In this document: positions 8,459-16,199 of the stretch, piece by piece | How the letters are laid out: each line of letters begins with the position of its first letter | How positions within the stretch are numbered: position 1 is the first letter of the stretch | Source of the DNA: Bacteroidales bacterium | Lineage (GTDB): Bacteria; Bacteroidota; Bacteroidia; Bacteroidales; UBA12077 | Assembly (NCBI GenBank): GCA_030156305.1 | Contig: JASGMZ010000006.1 | Coordinates: 1-30,397 of the forward strand | Reading direction: 5' to 3' | DNA length: 30,397 nucleotides | Program-made: the position numbers and the translations under genes | The notes under the pieces: model-generated | The model's input: only the letters and a program-made list of their open reading frames with translations | What the model was told of the DNA's origin: nothing | Database searches by the model: none

Positions 8459-8797
8459 TTAGTGGTCACACAAATTCTGGCCGGTTTGTAACTGATTTTC
8501 CAAATAATGTTCAACCAACTCTGTAGGAGTACCTCCCTGAACACCCATCCATACTTCAATATTATTTTGAGCGAATAAATCCTGGGCACGTTGTCCTATT
8601 CCTCCTGCAATAATTATATGCACTCCATGGTCGGCTAAAAATTTTGGATACACCCCGGGTTGATGTACCGGAGGCGTAATAAATTCTTGGTTTACAACCT
8701 TGTTATCTTCTACATCAACAATGGCAAATTTCTCACAATGCCCAAAATGAGGCGTTATTTGCTCATTTAGGGTTGGAATCGCAAATTTCTTTTTCAT
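8459..8797 (-). CDS. NifX/NifB-type cofactor-binding protein
   Basis: The third PF02579 protein of the cluster, 112 residues. It has the canonical ITPHFGHCEKFAIVDV with an intact His-Phe-Gly and a nearby Cys, then PPVHQPGVYPKFLADHG, the glycine loop IIIAGGIGQRA, and GVQGGTPTELVEHYLENQL at the end. The intact HFGHC motif makes it the best candidate of the three for a cluster-carrying protein. The C-terminal tail NLCDH adds another Cys/His. It lies directly upstream of the two Mrp ATPases. Confidence 0.9.
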   Translation of the reverse strand: MKKKFAIPTLNEQITPHFGHCEKFAIVDVEDNKVVNQEFITPPVHQPGVYPKFLADHGVHIIIAGGIGQRAQDLFAQNNIEVWMGVQGGTPTELVEHYLENQLQTGQNLCDH

Positions 8798-8822
8798 GTT
8801 TCGTGTTAATTAGTTTTAATAC

Positions 8823-9044
8823 TTATTTATTTTTATTTAACAATTCTTCTCTTATCATCGGGTGTCCGCATTGTGGACATTTTATGGAGGTACACTTAAC
8901 CCCTTGTTGGTGCAAAATTTTCTCACCGCATTTAGCACAAACACAATATCCTCCGGGCCCAAAGGCTCCGCCTTTATTTCGTCCCTGACGAAGATTGCCT
9001 GAGCCACCTCCTTTTCCTTTACCTAATCCTTTTCCTTGATTCAT
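8823..9044 (-). CDS. Small Gly-rich zinc-ribbon protein
   Basis: A 73-residue protein. A Gly/Lys-rich N-terminal third (GKGLGKGKGGGSGN) leads to GPGGYCVCAKCGEKILHQQGVKC and then KCPQCGHPM. The CxxC...CxxC arrangement gives a zinc ribbon. Proteins ending in this pattern are regular companions of NifX / Mrp-ferredoxin / DUF5320 clusters; no function is established. It follows a strong terminator-like hairpin, so it may be the first gene of a separate or attenuated transcript. Confidence 0.75.
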   Translation of the reverse strand: MNQGKGLGKGKGGGSGNLRQGRNKGGAFGPGGYCVCAKCGEKILHQQGVKCTSIKCPQCGHPMIREELLNKNK

Positions 9045-9070
9045 AACTAATCATTTTAAATTTCTTTAAA

Positions 9071-9139
9071 AAAAGCCATTAGCAAGCTATTTGCATTCAT
9101 TGTAGCAGATTAACATATTTAAACAAGCTAATGGCTTTT
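9071..9139 (-). terminator. Long-loop intrinsic terminator or attenuator inside the cluster
   Basis: A perfect 13-bp stem (AAAAGCCATTAGC / GCTAATGGCTTTT) closes a 43-nt loop, and on the minus strand seven T residues follow. It lies between the DUF5320 and zinc ribbon genes, in the direction of cluster transcription. The loop is long for a plain terminator and contains a second AGCTTG word, so an alternative fold is possible. It could limit read-through from the regulator into the metal genes. Confidence 0.65.
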
Positions 9140-9149
9140 AATCAATCAA

Positions 9150-9449
9150 CTAACCAAGCTTCTTCAATTCAGCTTCCAATCCATTGATTTGATTTTTTAA
9201 ATCATCAATTTCATCTTCAATGGACCTTTTTCTGTTTTGTTTAGCATTTTCAGTATTTTGGCCAAAGCCAAAATTTGCAAAGCGGGAAAAGCCGCCTCTT
9301 CGTCCCTGGCCTCCGCGAAAACCACGTGCCAGTCCTCTGCCGAATGTACCAGTAGCATATCCGGCAAATTCATTACCTGAACAAAAACCCATTCCGCGTC
9401 CTGTCATTGAACCTTGTCCTAACGGGCCTGTTCTATCTCCTCCTGGCAT
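9150..9449 (-). CDS. DUF5320-family small Gly/Arg-rich protein with coiled-coil tail
   Basis: A 99-residue protein starting MPGGDRTGPLGQGSMTGRGMGFCSG, the hallmark of DUF5320 proteins found beside DUF134 and NifX genes. A Gly/Arg/Phe-rich middle leads to a C-terminal heptad region (EDEIDDLKNQINGLEAELKK) likely to form a coiled coil. The start is fixed by a strong AGGAGGT ribosome site 4-5 bases before this ATG, unusual in a genome where most genes lack one. The gene begins inside the end of the DUF134 gene (17-base overlap), so translation is coupled. Function unknown. Confidence 0.8.
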   Translation of the reverse strand: MPGGDRTGPLGQGSMTGRGMGFCSGNEFAGYATGTFGRGLARGFRGGQGRRGGFSRFANFGFGQNTENAKQNRKRSIEDEIDDLKNQINGLEAELKKLG

Positions 9450-9906
9450 AATTACCTCCTCTTTTTTGGTTTCTATTTGTACAACATTTACCATGACCAA
9501 ATCCACCTGCTAAATTTAAAAGCCGCTTTGAGTGGCAGGATGGGCATTCTAAAACATCATCCTTAAATGTAGTTCTGAACATATGCCCGCAATCTAAACA
9601 TTTAATAATATTGTTTTTAAAATGAATATTCCCACCTTCAATTTCCAGTATTTTACCGCCAATAATAAAATCAGCGATTTTTTTCCGGGCTATTTCAATA
9701 AGCCGGGTAAATGTAGGCCGTGAAATCTCCATTTCTTCCGCTGCCTCTTGCTGCGAAAAACCCATTTGGTCGGCTAAACGAAAAGCCTCGAATTCATCTA
9801 ACGACAAAATTACAGACTCCAGGTCAGCCCCTTTAACACCAATAGGTTTAAACCTCTTAAAAACCGGTGGCTCAAATACTAATCGATTATTTTTTGGTCT
9901 TGGCAT
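9433..9906 (-). CDS. DUF134 helix-turn-helix regulator with C-terminal zinc-ribbon-like segment
   Basis: A 157-residue protein. MPRPKNNRLVFEPPVFKRFKPIG is the DUF134 N-terminus; LSLDEFEAFRLADQMGFSQQEAAEEMEISRPTFTRLIE is a sigma-like HTH (about residues 34-72). Beyond the usual 90-100 residues a tail holds CLDCGH...CPSCHSKR, a CxxC-CxxC metal site, and a Cys/His/Lys-rich end (GHGKCCTNRN). It heads the cluster, and its promoter carries a palindrome between the -33 and -7 boxes. I infer an autoregulated, possibly metal- or cluster-sensing repressor. The family is widespread and not characterised in detail. Confidence 0.85.
   Translation of the reverse strand: MPRPKNNRLVFEPPVFKRFKPIGVKGADLESVILSLDEFEAFRLADQMGFSQQEAAEEMEISRPTFTRLIEIARKKIADFIIGGKILEIEGGNIHFKNNIIKCLDCGHMFRTTFKDDVLECPSCHSKRLLNLAGGFGHGKCCTNRNQKRGGNYARRR
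9454..9460 (-). promoter_or_regulatory. Strong Shine-Dalgarno site for the DUF5320 gene
   Basis: The minus strand reads AGGAGGT, 4 bases before the ATG at 9449, within the 3' end of the DUF134 coding sequence. It decides the start of the downstream gene. Most genes in this window show only A-rich leaders. Confidence 0.75.
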
Positions 9907-9928
9907 ATTTTTATAACTAAATTCTGTA

Positions 9929-9960
9929 CAAATATAATGAACATATGTTCATAATGCAAA
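9929..9960 (-). promoter_or_regulatory. Bacteroidetes-type promoter of the DUF134 operon
   Basis: The minus strand reads TTTG, 20 bases, then TATATTTG, a full match to the TTTG-N19-21-TAnnTTTG consensus. The -7 box is at 9929-9936 and the -33 box at 9957-9960. The expected start of transcription is about 15 bases before the ATG at 9906. Confidence 0.75.
9937..9952. promoter_or_regulatory. Perfect 16-bp palindromic operator
   Basis: ATGAACATATGTTCAT is its own reverse complement and fills most of the spacer between the -33 and -7 boxes of the DUF134 promoter. It also covers the region where a -33 box for the divergent thioesterase gene would lie (its -7 is at 9972-9979). A dimeric HTH protein bound here would block both; DUF134 is the obvious candidate. 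Confidence 0.65.
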
Positions 9961-9971
9961 CATTTTTTGTA

Positions 9972-9979
9972 TATATTTG
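9972..9979 (+). promoter_or_regulatory. -7 box for the thioesterase gene
   Basis: TATATTTG matches TAnnTTTG. The -33 position (around GTTC at 9947-9950, inside the palindrome) is a poor match, which fits an activated or weak promoter. The leader to the ATG at 9994 would be under 10 bases. Confidence 0.45.
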
Positions 9980-9993
9980 TAAAAAAATTAACC

Positions 9994-10380
9994 ATGGATA
10001 TTCAAAAACAAAAAATAAAAGCAGAAACCAGGCAGGTTAAGGTTGTATTTAAAAATTTAATAAACGACCATAACACCCTGTTTGGAGGAATTGCCTTACA
10101 ATGGATGGACGAAGTAGCTTATATAACAGCTACCCGTTTTTGCCGAAAAAAAGTAGTCACCATATCAACAGGGAAAATCAATTTTAAAAAGCCCATTCCG
10201 TACGGTACAATTGCTGAACTTATTGGCTCTGTCGAAAAAGCAGGAACGGTAAAACTGGAAATTAATGTGAAGATTTTTATTGAAGAAAAATATTCAGAAA
10301 ACAGAGAACTAGCTGTTGAAGGTAATTTTATTTTTGCTGCAGTAGATGATAACAATCTTCCGGTAAAACTATTCGATTAA
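9994..10380 (+). CDS. Acyl-CoA thioesterase, hotdog fold (YciA/Acot-like)
   Basis: A 128-residue single hotdog domain that should hydrolyse acyl-CoA thioesters in the cytosol. The NDHNTLFGGIALQWMDEVAYITATRFC segment carries the conserved N-x-x-G-x-x-FGG helix with the catalytic-type Asp (MDE). VVTISTGKINFKKPIPYGTI is the following strand pair typical of the YciA/brown-fat thioesterase group. The ATG at 9994 (MDIQKQK) is chosen because the -7 box overlaps the frame upstream of it; a TTG at 9967 is the only alternative. It diverges from the DUF134 operon over a shared control region. Substrate chain length is unknown. Confidence 0.85.
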   Translation: MDIQKQKIKAETRQVKVVFKNLINDHNTLFGGIALQWMDEVAYITATRFCRKKVVTISTGKINFKKPIPYGTIAELIGSVEKAGTVKLEINVKIFIEEKYSENRELAVEGNFIFAAVDDNNLPVKLFD

Positions 10381-10463
10381 CAGGTATATTAAAACAACGA
10401 AATGATAGCTAAATTGACAAAACTATTTAACAACTTTACTGATTTATAAATCTACCCTTCACA

Positions 10464-11630
10464 CTAATAAATTACTCCTGAACCAATCAATTCATCTTCA
10501 TCATACCATGCGGCGAACTGGCCTGGAGCGATTGCCCGCTGTGGCTTCTCAAACAGAATATAAATCCCTTCGGGTTTAACAATCAACGTTGCTCTTTGCA
10601 ATGGCTGACGATATCTAACTCTAACCAAATATTCGTTGGTATCATTTACGGCTAATTTTAAATCTTCGCGTACCCAATGCACTTCATCCGAAGCAACAAA
10701 CAGCCCTTTACGATACAATCCCGGATGGTTGTCGCCTTTGCCAACATAAACAATATTCTCATCAACATCTATAGCAATAACATACATGGGTTTGCCCGTA
10801 CCTCCTATGTTCAAGCCTTTCCGTTGCCCAATAGTATAAAAATGGGCTCCACGATGCTTTGCCAACACTTTTCCATCTTCTCTTTTATATTTATAGGCTT
10901 TTGCTATCGCTTTTACATCATCAGAAGTTTCTTTATCAGCATAGTAAGTTTCCGGAATCTCAACAATATCACCCTCTTTAGCCTGTAATTGTTGCTGTAA
11001 AAATGTAGGTAAATCCACTTTACCCACAAAACATATTCCCTGCGAATCTTTGCGGGTAGCAGTTGCCAACCCTTGTTCATCGGCAATTTTGCGCACTTCT
11101 AATTTTAACAGTTCACCAACAGGAAACAGTGCCCGCGAAATTTGTGACTGACTAAGCTGACACAAAAAGTAACTTTGGTCCTTGTTCGGGTCTTTCCCGG
11201 CCAATAACCGGTAAACCGGTTTATTATTTATTATTTTGATTTCTTTTCGGCAGTAATGTCCGGTAGCAACATAATCGGCTCCCAGCTTTAATGCTTCATC
11301 AATGAATAAATCAAATTTAATTTCCCGATTACATAATACATCAGGATTAGGCGTACGCCCACGCTCATATTCAGCAAACATATAATCAACTACCCGTTTT
11401 CTGTATGGATTGCTCAAATCTACGGTATGTAAAGGGATATCTAATTTTTTACAAACCATTTCAGCAAAAAGCAAATCATCCTCCCACGTGCAATTACTGG
11501 TAAGTGTAACGGAAGAATCATCCCAGTTTTTCATAAACAGCCCAGTCACTTCATATCCTTCTTGTTTCAAAAGATATGCAGCAACACTTGAATCCACTCC
11601 TCCCGACATTCCTACAACCACTTTTTTCAT
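10464..11630 (-). CDS. mnmA: tRNA-specific 2-thiouridylase MnmA
   Basis: MnmA puts sulfur on U34 of tRNA for Glu, Gln and Lys. A 388-residue protein of normal length. It has the PP-loop SGGVDSSVAAYLL at the N-terminus, NPDVLCNREIKFD with the first catalytic Cys, GHYCRK, the RKDSQGICFVG segment with the second catalytic Cys, HRGAHFYTIGQRKGL, and the C-terminal AIAPGQFAAWYDEDELIGSGVI barrel. The ATG is chosen over a GTG one codon upstream. It is monocistronic and convergent with the thioesterase gene. Confidence 0.97.
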   Translation of the reverse strand: MKKVVVGMSGGVDSSVAAYLLKQEGYEVTGLFMKNWDDSSVTLTSNCTWEDDLLFAEMVCKKLDIPLHTVDLSNPYRKRVVDYMFAEYERGRTPNPDVLCNREIKFDLFIDEALKLGADYVATGHYCRKEIKIINNKPVYRLLAGKDPNKDQSYFLCQLSQSQISRALFPVGELLKLEVRKIADEQGLATATRKDSQGICFVGKVDLPTFLQQQLQAKEGDIVEIPETYYADKETSDDVKAIAKAYKYKREDGKVLAKHRGAHFYTIGQRKGLNIGGTGKPMYVIAIDVDENIVYVGKGDNHPGLYRKGLFVASDEVHWVREDLKLAVNDTNEYLVRVRYRQPLQRATLIVKPEGIYILFEKPQRAIAPGQFAAWYDEDELIGSGVIY

Positions 11631-11658
11631 CACAAACCCTGTTTAAAATTTTCGGATG

Positions 11659-11691
11659 CAAAGATATTTATTTTGCGATAAACTATCCAAA
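11659..11691 (-). promoter_or_regulatory. Bacteroidetes-type promoter of mnmA
   Basis: The minus strand reads TTTG (11688-11691), 21 bases, TATCTTTG (11659-11666). This fits the TTTG-N19-21-TAnnTTTG consensus, with a predicted leader of about 22 bases. Confidence 0.7.
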
Positions 11692-11837
11692 ATTTATCGT
11701 TTGATGTTATGTTTAACGACTTGAAAAAATATTTTTATGTGGTTGGAATTGACAGTCAACGAATTCAAATCTGTTGATAAGATAATTCTGATATGGGAAA
11801 TATTTTAAGTAATTTTATCCTTTAAACAGCAAAAGAA

Positions 11838-14800
11838 ATGTCAAAACTTACCATTTATAAAGCTTCTGCAGGGTCGGGAAAAACATTCAGGTTAACTGCC
11901 GAATATTTAAAAATTTTATTTTCCAATCAATGGAATTATAAAAAAATTCTGGCCGTAACTTTTACCAACAAGGCTACAGCCGAAATGAAAAGCCGTATTA
12001 TTCGTGAGCTTTACAAATTATCCCAAAATGAACCATCACCCTACCTCGAAATCATTCAAAATGATTTAAATATACCTGAAGAATCTATCCGGGAAAAAGC
12101 AAAGCAATCATTATCCCTGCTATTGCACGATTATTCTAAATTTTCAGTAAGTACCATTGACAAGTTTTTTCAAAAAATTATCCGCTCCTTTACCCACGAA
12201 ATAGGAATCCAACCCGGTTATAGCATAGAATTAAATCAATCGGAAATATTATCGCTGGTAATTGACAAACTACTGATGGACATTGGAGATAATAAAGATT
12301 TACGGGAGTTAACCTCATCATTAGCTGCAAATAAAATTGAACAAGGGAAAAAATGGGATTTTAAAGAAGATATTTTAAAGCTTGCACATGAAATTTTTAA
12401 AGAAGAGTTTAAGGCTTTCGATATTCAGCTTATGAACAAATTCGGAGATAAAGAATTTGTTAAAAATTATATCTCTCAGCTTCAAAATATCATTGCTCAA
12501 TTTGAAAATCATTTAAAAAAACTTGCCAAAGAAGCGCTTGCACTCATTGAAAAAAACGGGCTGACTACCGATGATTTTAAAAATCGTAAATCTGGTGTTC
12601 CAAATTATTTTAATAAAATACATCATCAAAATGTATTTGAGCTAAAACCAAGAACGTTAAAAGGAACAGAAAACTACAAGGAATGGATTAGCCAAAGCAG
12701 CCCGAAAAAAGAAATTCTTGAAAATGTTTTGAACAATGGCTTGTTTAAATTATTTACTGAAATGGTAAGCTTTCATCAAAACAACCAGGAGAAATACATT
12801 TCGGCCATTGAAATTCGCAAGTTTATCCACACCCTGGGTATTTTAACGGATATCTCCACCAAGCTACACCGCTACTGCGAAGAGCAAAATATTTTCCTCA
12901 TCTCAGATGCTTCCCAATTGCTTCACGTCATCATCGATAATAATGATGCTCCTTTTATTTACGAAAAAGCAGGAAGTATTTACCGCTTTTTTATGATGGA
13001 TGAATTTCAGGATACTTCAAAAATCCAGTGGCAGAATTTCAAACCACTCATTGGCAACAGCCTTGCTCAGGGAAATGCCAACCTGGTGGTAGGGGATGTA
13101 AAACAATCCATTTACCGTTGGCGTAACAGCGACTGGGAAATATTATCGGACAAAATTGAACAGGACTTTGCACAGTATCAACCCAGGGTAATTCCTCTCA
13201 ATAGCAACTGGCGGAGTAAAAAAAATATTATCGATTTTAATAATTCGGTGTTTTATTATTCATCCAACATATTGCAGCAATATTTCAATCAGGCATTTGA
13301 ACAAGCAAGCCACTCCGAAAATCCTTACCAACAAAAAATTACTGAAGCCTACCATGATGTAATCCAGCATACTCCGGCAAAAAATAAAGATGGTGGATAT
13401 ATTTATCATGCTTTCGTTAATGAGGAAGGAGAAAATTCGATAGAGGAAGAAATAATTTCACAGGTAATCCATAAAATTGAATTATTACAAGATAAGGGTT
13501 ATGCCCTGAAAGATATTGCGATATTGGTCCGTAAAAAAGATGAAGGACAGAAAATTGCCAATGCTCTTATCGATTATAAAAACAATCATTCATCGGAACA
13601 CAGATATGATTTTATTTCCAACGATTCACTGTTTGTTGCCAATGCTTCAGTTACCCGGTTTATACTGGCTGTTTTGGAGTATCTTTTAAATGATGAAGAT
13701 GCTATAAACCGCGCATTCTTAGCTTATGAATATCATCAGTACCTCAAAAATGAAAAGGCAGACAGCAATCGCCTACACCACTTATTCAAAAACAATACGA
13801 ACGAAGTAAAAGCCATTCCTATAGATTCCATTTTCCCGCCCGAATTTAGTGAATCTGCCGAGCAGCTTAAGCAATTGCCTATTTATGAGCTGATTGACAA
13901 AATCATTAAAATTTTTAATTTAAACGAAGTACAATCCGAGCTGCCTTACCTTAAAGCTTTTATGGATATGGTACTGGAATTCAGCAAAACAAAAACGGCC
14001 GATATTCACTCCTTTATCAGCTGGTGGAATGAAGAAGGCCAAAAAAAGACTCTTTCGGTTTCCGAAAATCAGGATGCAATCCGGATTATAACCATCCATA
14101 AGGCCAAAGGACTTGAATTTAAAAATGTGATTATCCCATTCTGTAACTGGAAACTGGACCACAATGCAACACAAACAAATATCCTTTGGTGTAAAACAGA
14201 TATTGCGCCCTTTAACCAGCTGGATATCATTCCGGTTCAGTACTCTCAAAAATTACTAAATACGGTATTCAAAAATCATTACTTAGATGAAAAATTCCAT
14301 GTGTTTGTAGATAACCTAAACTTGCTGTATGTTGCGTTTACCCGTGCCGAAGAAAATTTATTTATTTTTTCTCCGGCAAAAGGCCAAAATGACACCTTTA
14401 AAGATGTGGGCAGCTTATTAAACTTTACCTATTCCAATTACCAGAATTATAGCAGGGATGGGCAAACCCTTATTGATTTTACCCTAAACCCTGAAAATGA
14501 TAATATCTTTGAATATGGGACATTGGAAAACAGGGCCGAAGAAAAAAGTACTTTTAATGAGATAAAAATCAAATCGTACGAATCGTATGACATTAAAAAT
14601 AAGCTCCGGCTAAAATTACATGACCATTCGTTTTTTACCGGCAAAGAAAACGGTGCTTTTCAACGGGTAAACCATGGTAAAGTGATGCACGAAATTTTTG
14701 AACACATTCAAACCGAAAGCGATATACCAAAGGCTTTAGAAAGGCTGCTTTTCGAAGGGAAAATATCGCATCAGGAAAAAGAAGAAATTTCCCAAAAAAT

Positions 14801-15092
14801 TAGCGAGGTGTTTAAAAATAACAAACTAATAAGAGACTGGTTTAGTAATCAATGGAACGTAAAAACCGAAGCAGAAATCATATTACCGGGAGGTAAAAAA
14901 GCCCGGCCTGACAGGGTGATTTATAATCAGGGAAAAACGGTAGTGATTGATTACAAATTTGGCGAGCAGGAGGAAGAAAAACATAAAAAACAGGTAAAAT
15001 CCTATATGGAAATGATACAAAAAATGGGCGATACTCATGTAGATGGTTATCTGTGGTATGTGGACTTGGACAGAGTTGTGGCAGTTCAATAG
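11838..15092 (+). CDS. AddA-like UvrD-family helicase-nuclease
   Basis: A 1084-residue double-strand-break repair helicase with a C-terminal nuclease, pairing with the AddB-like gene 1.1 kb downstream. Walker A: YKASAGSGKTFRL (residues 8-20). Motif Ia: VTFTNKATAEMK. Motif II: MDEFQDTSKIQW (about 388). Motif III: GDVKQSIYRWRNSDW (about 420), then NSNWRSKKNI. Motif V: ITIHKAKGLEF (about 753). Motif VI: YVAFTRAEENL (about 830). The PD-(D/E)XK site PDRVIYNQGKTVVIDYK is at about 1023-1039. The sequence between motifs Ia and II is strongly diverged, as is usual in Bacteroidetes AddA. The partner should recognise Chi-like sites. I leave the gene symbol out because the Bacteroidetes orthologues are distant. 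Confidence 0.9.
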   Translation: MSKLTIYKASAGSGKTFRLTAEYLKILFSNQWNYKKILAVTFTNKATAEMKSRIIRELYKLSQNEPSPYLEIIQNDLNIPEESIREKAKQSLSLLLHDYSKFSVSTIDKFFQKIIRSFTHEIGIQPGYSIELNQSEILSLVIDKLLMDIGDNKDLRELTSSLAANKIEQGKKWDFKEDILKLAHEIFKEEFKAFDIQLMNKFGDKEFVKNYISQLQNIIAQFENHLKKLAKEALALIEKNGLTTDDFKNRKSGVPNYFNKIHHQNVFELKPRTLKGTENYKEWISQSSPKKEILENVLNNGLFKLFTEMVSFHQNNQEKYISAIEIRKFIHTLGILTDISTKLHRYCEEQNIFLISDASQLLHVIIDNNDAPFIYEKAGSIYRFFMMDEFQDTSKIQWQNFKPLIGNSLAQGNANLVVGDVKQSIYRWRNSDWEILSDKIEQDFAQYQPRVIPLNSNWRSKKNIIDFNNSVFYYSSNILQQYFNQAFEQASHSENPYQQKITEAYHDVIQHTPAKNKDGGYIYHAFVNEEGENSIEEEIISQVIHKIELLQDKGYALKDIAILVRKKDEGQKIANALIDYKNNHSSEHRYDFISNDSLFVANASVTRFILAVLEYLLNDEDAINRAFLAYEYHQYLKNEKADSNRLHHLFKNNTNEVKAIPIDSIFPPEFSESAEQLKQLPIYELIDKIIKIFNLNEVQSELPYLKAFMDMVLEFSKTKTADIHSFISWWNEEGQKKTLSVSENQDAIRIITIHKAKGLEFKNVIIPFCNWKLDHNATQTNILWCKTDIAPFNQLDIIPVQYSQKLLNTVFKNHYLDEKFHVFVDNLNLLYVAFTRAEENLFIFSPAKGQNDTFKDVGSLLNFTYSNYQNYSRDGQTLIDFTLNPENDNIFEYGTLENRAEEKSTFNEIKIKSYESYDIKNKLRLKLHDHSFFTGKENGAFQRVNHGKVMHEIFEHIQTESDIPKALERLLFEGKISHQEKEEISQKISEVFKNNKLIRDWFSNQWNVKTEAEIILPGGKKARPDRVIYNQGKTVVIDYKFGEQEEEKHKKQVKSYMEMIQKMGDTHVDGYLWYVDLDRVVAVQ

Positions 15093-15094
15093 TT

Positions 15095-15126
15095 CTGAGC
15101 TTGCCTGCCGGATGGCAGGTTCTCAG
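15095..15126. repeat. REP-like hairpin (CCTGCC-N4-GGCAGG), copy 1
   Basis: CTGAG ... CCTGCC ggat GGCAGG ... CTCAG forms a nested stem just after the AddA-like stop codon. The same 6-bp core stem with a different 4-base loop occurs at 20522 and 21432. No T-run follows, so it is not a plain terminator. Directly after it, CAGTTTG is repeated in tandem. Confidence 0.6.
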
Positions 15127-15220
15127 TTTGCAGTTTGCAGTTGAACTCATAACCTTTACCTGCGAATACTAAGCTTTGATAAAAAAATGATTAACGAAAG
15201 AAACCGTAAAAAAACAAAGA

Positions 15221-16180
15221 GTGGTAGAAACGGACAAAATATTTCCCTGGGGACATAACCGAAGGTTTAACGCTTACAGCAACTACTTTAAGCGGACTTT
15301 TGGTGAGCGGGTGCAGAAAGTTACCATTGATGCCGGATTTACCTGTCCAAACCGGGACGGAACCAAAGGAAGAGGCGGTTGCACTTATTGCAATAACGAT
15401 GCATTTAATCCGTCGTACTGTACACCTGACAAATCCATAACCCAACAAATAAACGAAGGCATTGAGTTTCATGAAAAAAGATACCGCAGGTCGAACAAGT
15501 TTTTGGCCTATTTTCAGGCCTACTCCAACACCTATGCACCACTGGATAAATTAAAAATTATTTACAACGAGGCATTGAGCGTTCCGGGAATTGCCGGATT
15601 AGTGATTGGCACACGCCCGGATTGCATTGACGAGGAGAAACTTGAATATTTCCAACAATTATCGGAGAAATATTATATCATTCTGGAGTATGGCATTGAA
15701 TCGTGCAACAACGAAACATTAAAACGCGTTAACCGGGGGCATACCTTCGAAGAAGCGGTTGAAGCATTGGAAAAAACTAAAAAATTCGGCATAAAAACAG
15801 GGGCTCATTTTATTATCGGACTGCCGGGCGAAACCAAAGAGTATATTTTAAGCCAGGCCAAAACCATTTCGTCGCTGCCACTCGATACGATTAAATTCCA
15901 CCAGCTGCAGATTATTAAAGGGACAGCTATGGAAAAAGAATATTATACCCATCCGGAAAATTTTACCTTTTTCGAATTATCAGAATATATCGACTTTTTT
16001 GTCCGGTTTATTGAAAGATTGAATCCTGATTTTGTGGTGGAACGTTTTGCCGGAGAAGTACCACCGCGCTTTTTAGCCGGACCCGGTTGGGGATTAATCC
16101 GTAATGACCAGATGCTGGTAAAATTTGAAAAGAAGCTCAAAGAATTAGATACCTGGCAAGGGAAGTTTTTTGAAAAATAA
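15221..16180 (+). CDS. TIGR01212-family radical SAM protein (YhcC-like)
   Basis: A 319-residue radical SAM enzyme of unknown reaction. FNAYSNYFKRTFGERVQKVTIDAGFTCPNRDG and RGGCTYCNN hold the cluster cysteines Cys42, Cys54 and Cys57, the long-spaced pattern of the Elp3/YhcC branch. IEYGIES and FIIGLPGET are the SAM-binding and barrel motifs, and the FAGEVPPRFLAGPGWG segment near the end is family-specific. The start is the GTG at 15221: the only upstream ATG is out of frame and an in-frame stop lies 11 codons up. It sits between the two subunits of the AddAB pair, probably in one transcript. Confidence 0.9.
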   Translation: MVETDKIFPWGHNRRFNAYSNYFKRTFGERVQKVTIDAGFTCPNRDGTKGRGGCTYCNNDAFNPSYCTPDKSITQQINEGIEFHEKRYRRSNKFLAYFQAYSNTYAPLDKLKIIYNEALSVPGIAGLVIGTRPDCIDEEKLEYFQQLSEKYYIILEYGIESCNNETLKRVNRGHTFEEAVEALEKTKKFGIKTGAHFIIGLPGETKEYILSQAKTISSLPLDTIKFHQLQIIKGTAMEKEYYTHPENFTFFELSEYIDFFVRFIERLNPDFVVERFAGEVPPRFLAGPGWGLIRNDQMLVKFEKKLKELDTWQGKFFEK

Positions 16181-16199
16181 AAAATTAAATTAAAAACGA

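Noticed and set aside
3401..8797. Nitrogen fixation genes
   Set aside because: NifX-type domains are present, but nifHDK, nifE, nifN and a NifB radical SAM protein are not.
9967..9993. TTG start nine codons upstream for the thioesterase
   Set aside because: It overlaps the -7 box, and the ATG at 9994 gives the usual family N-terminus.
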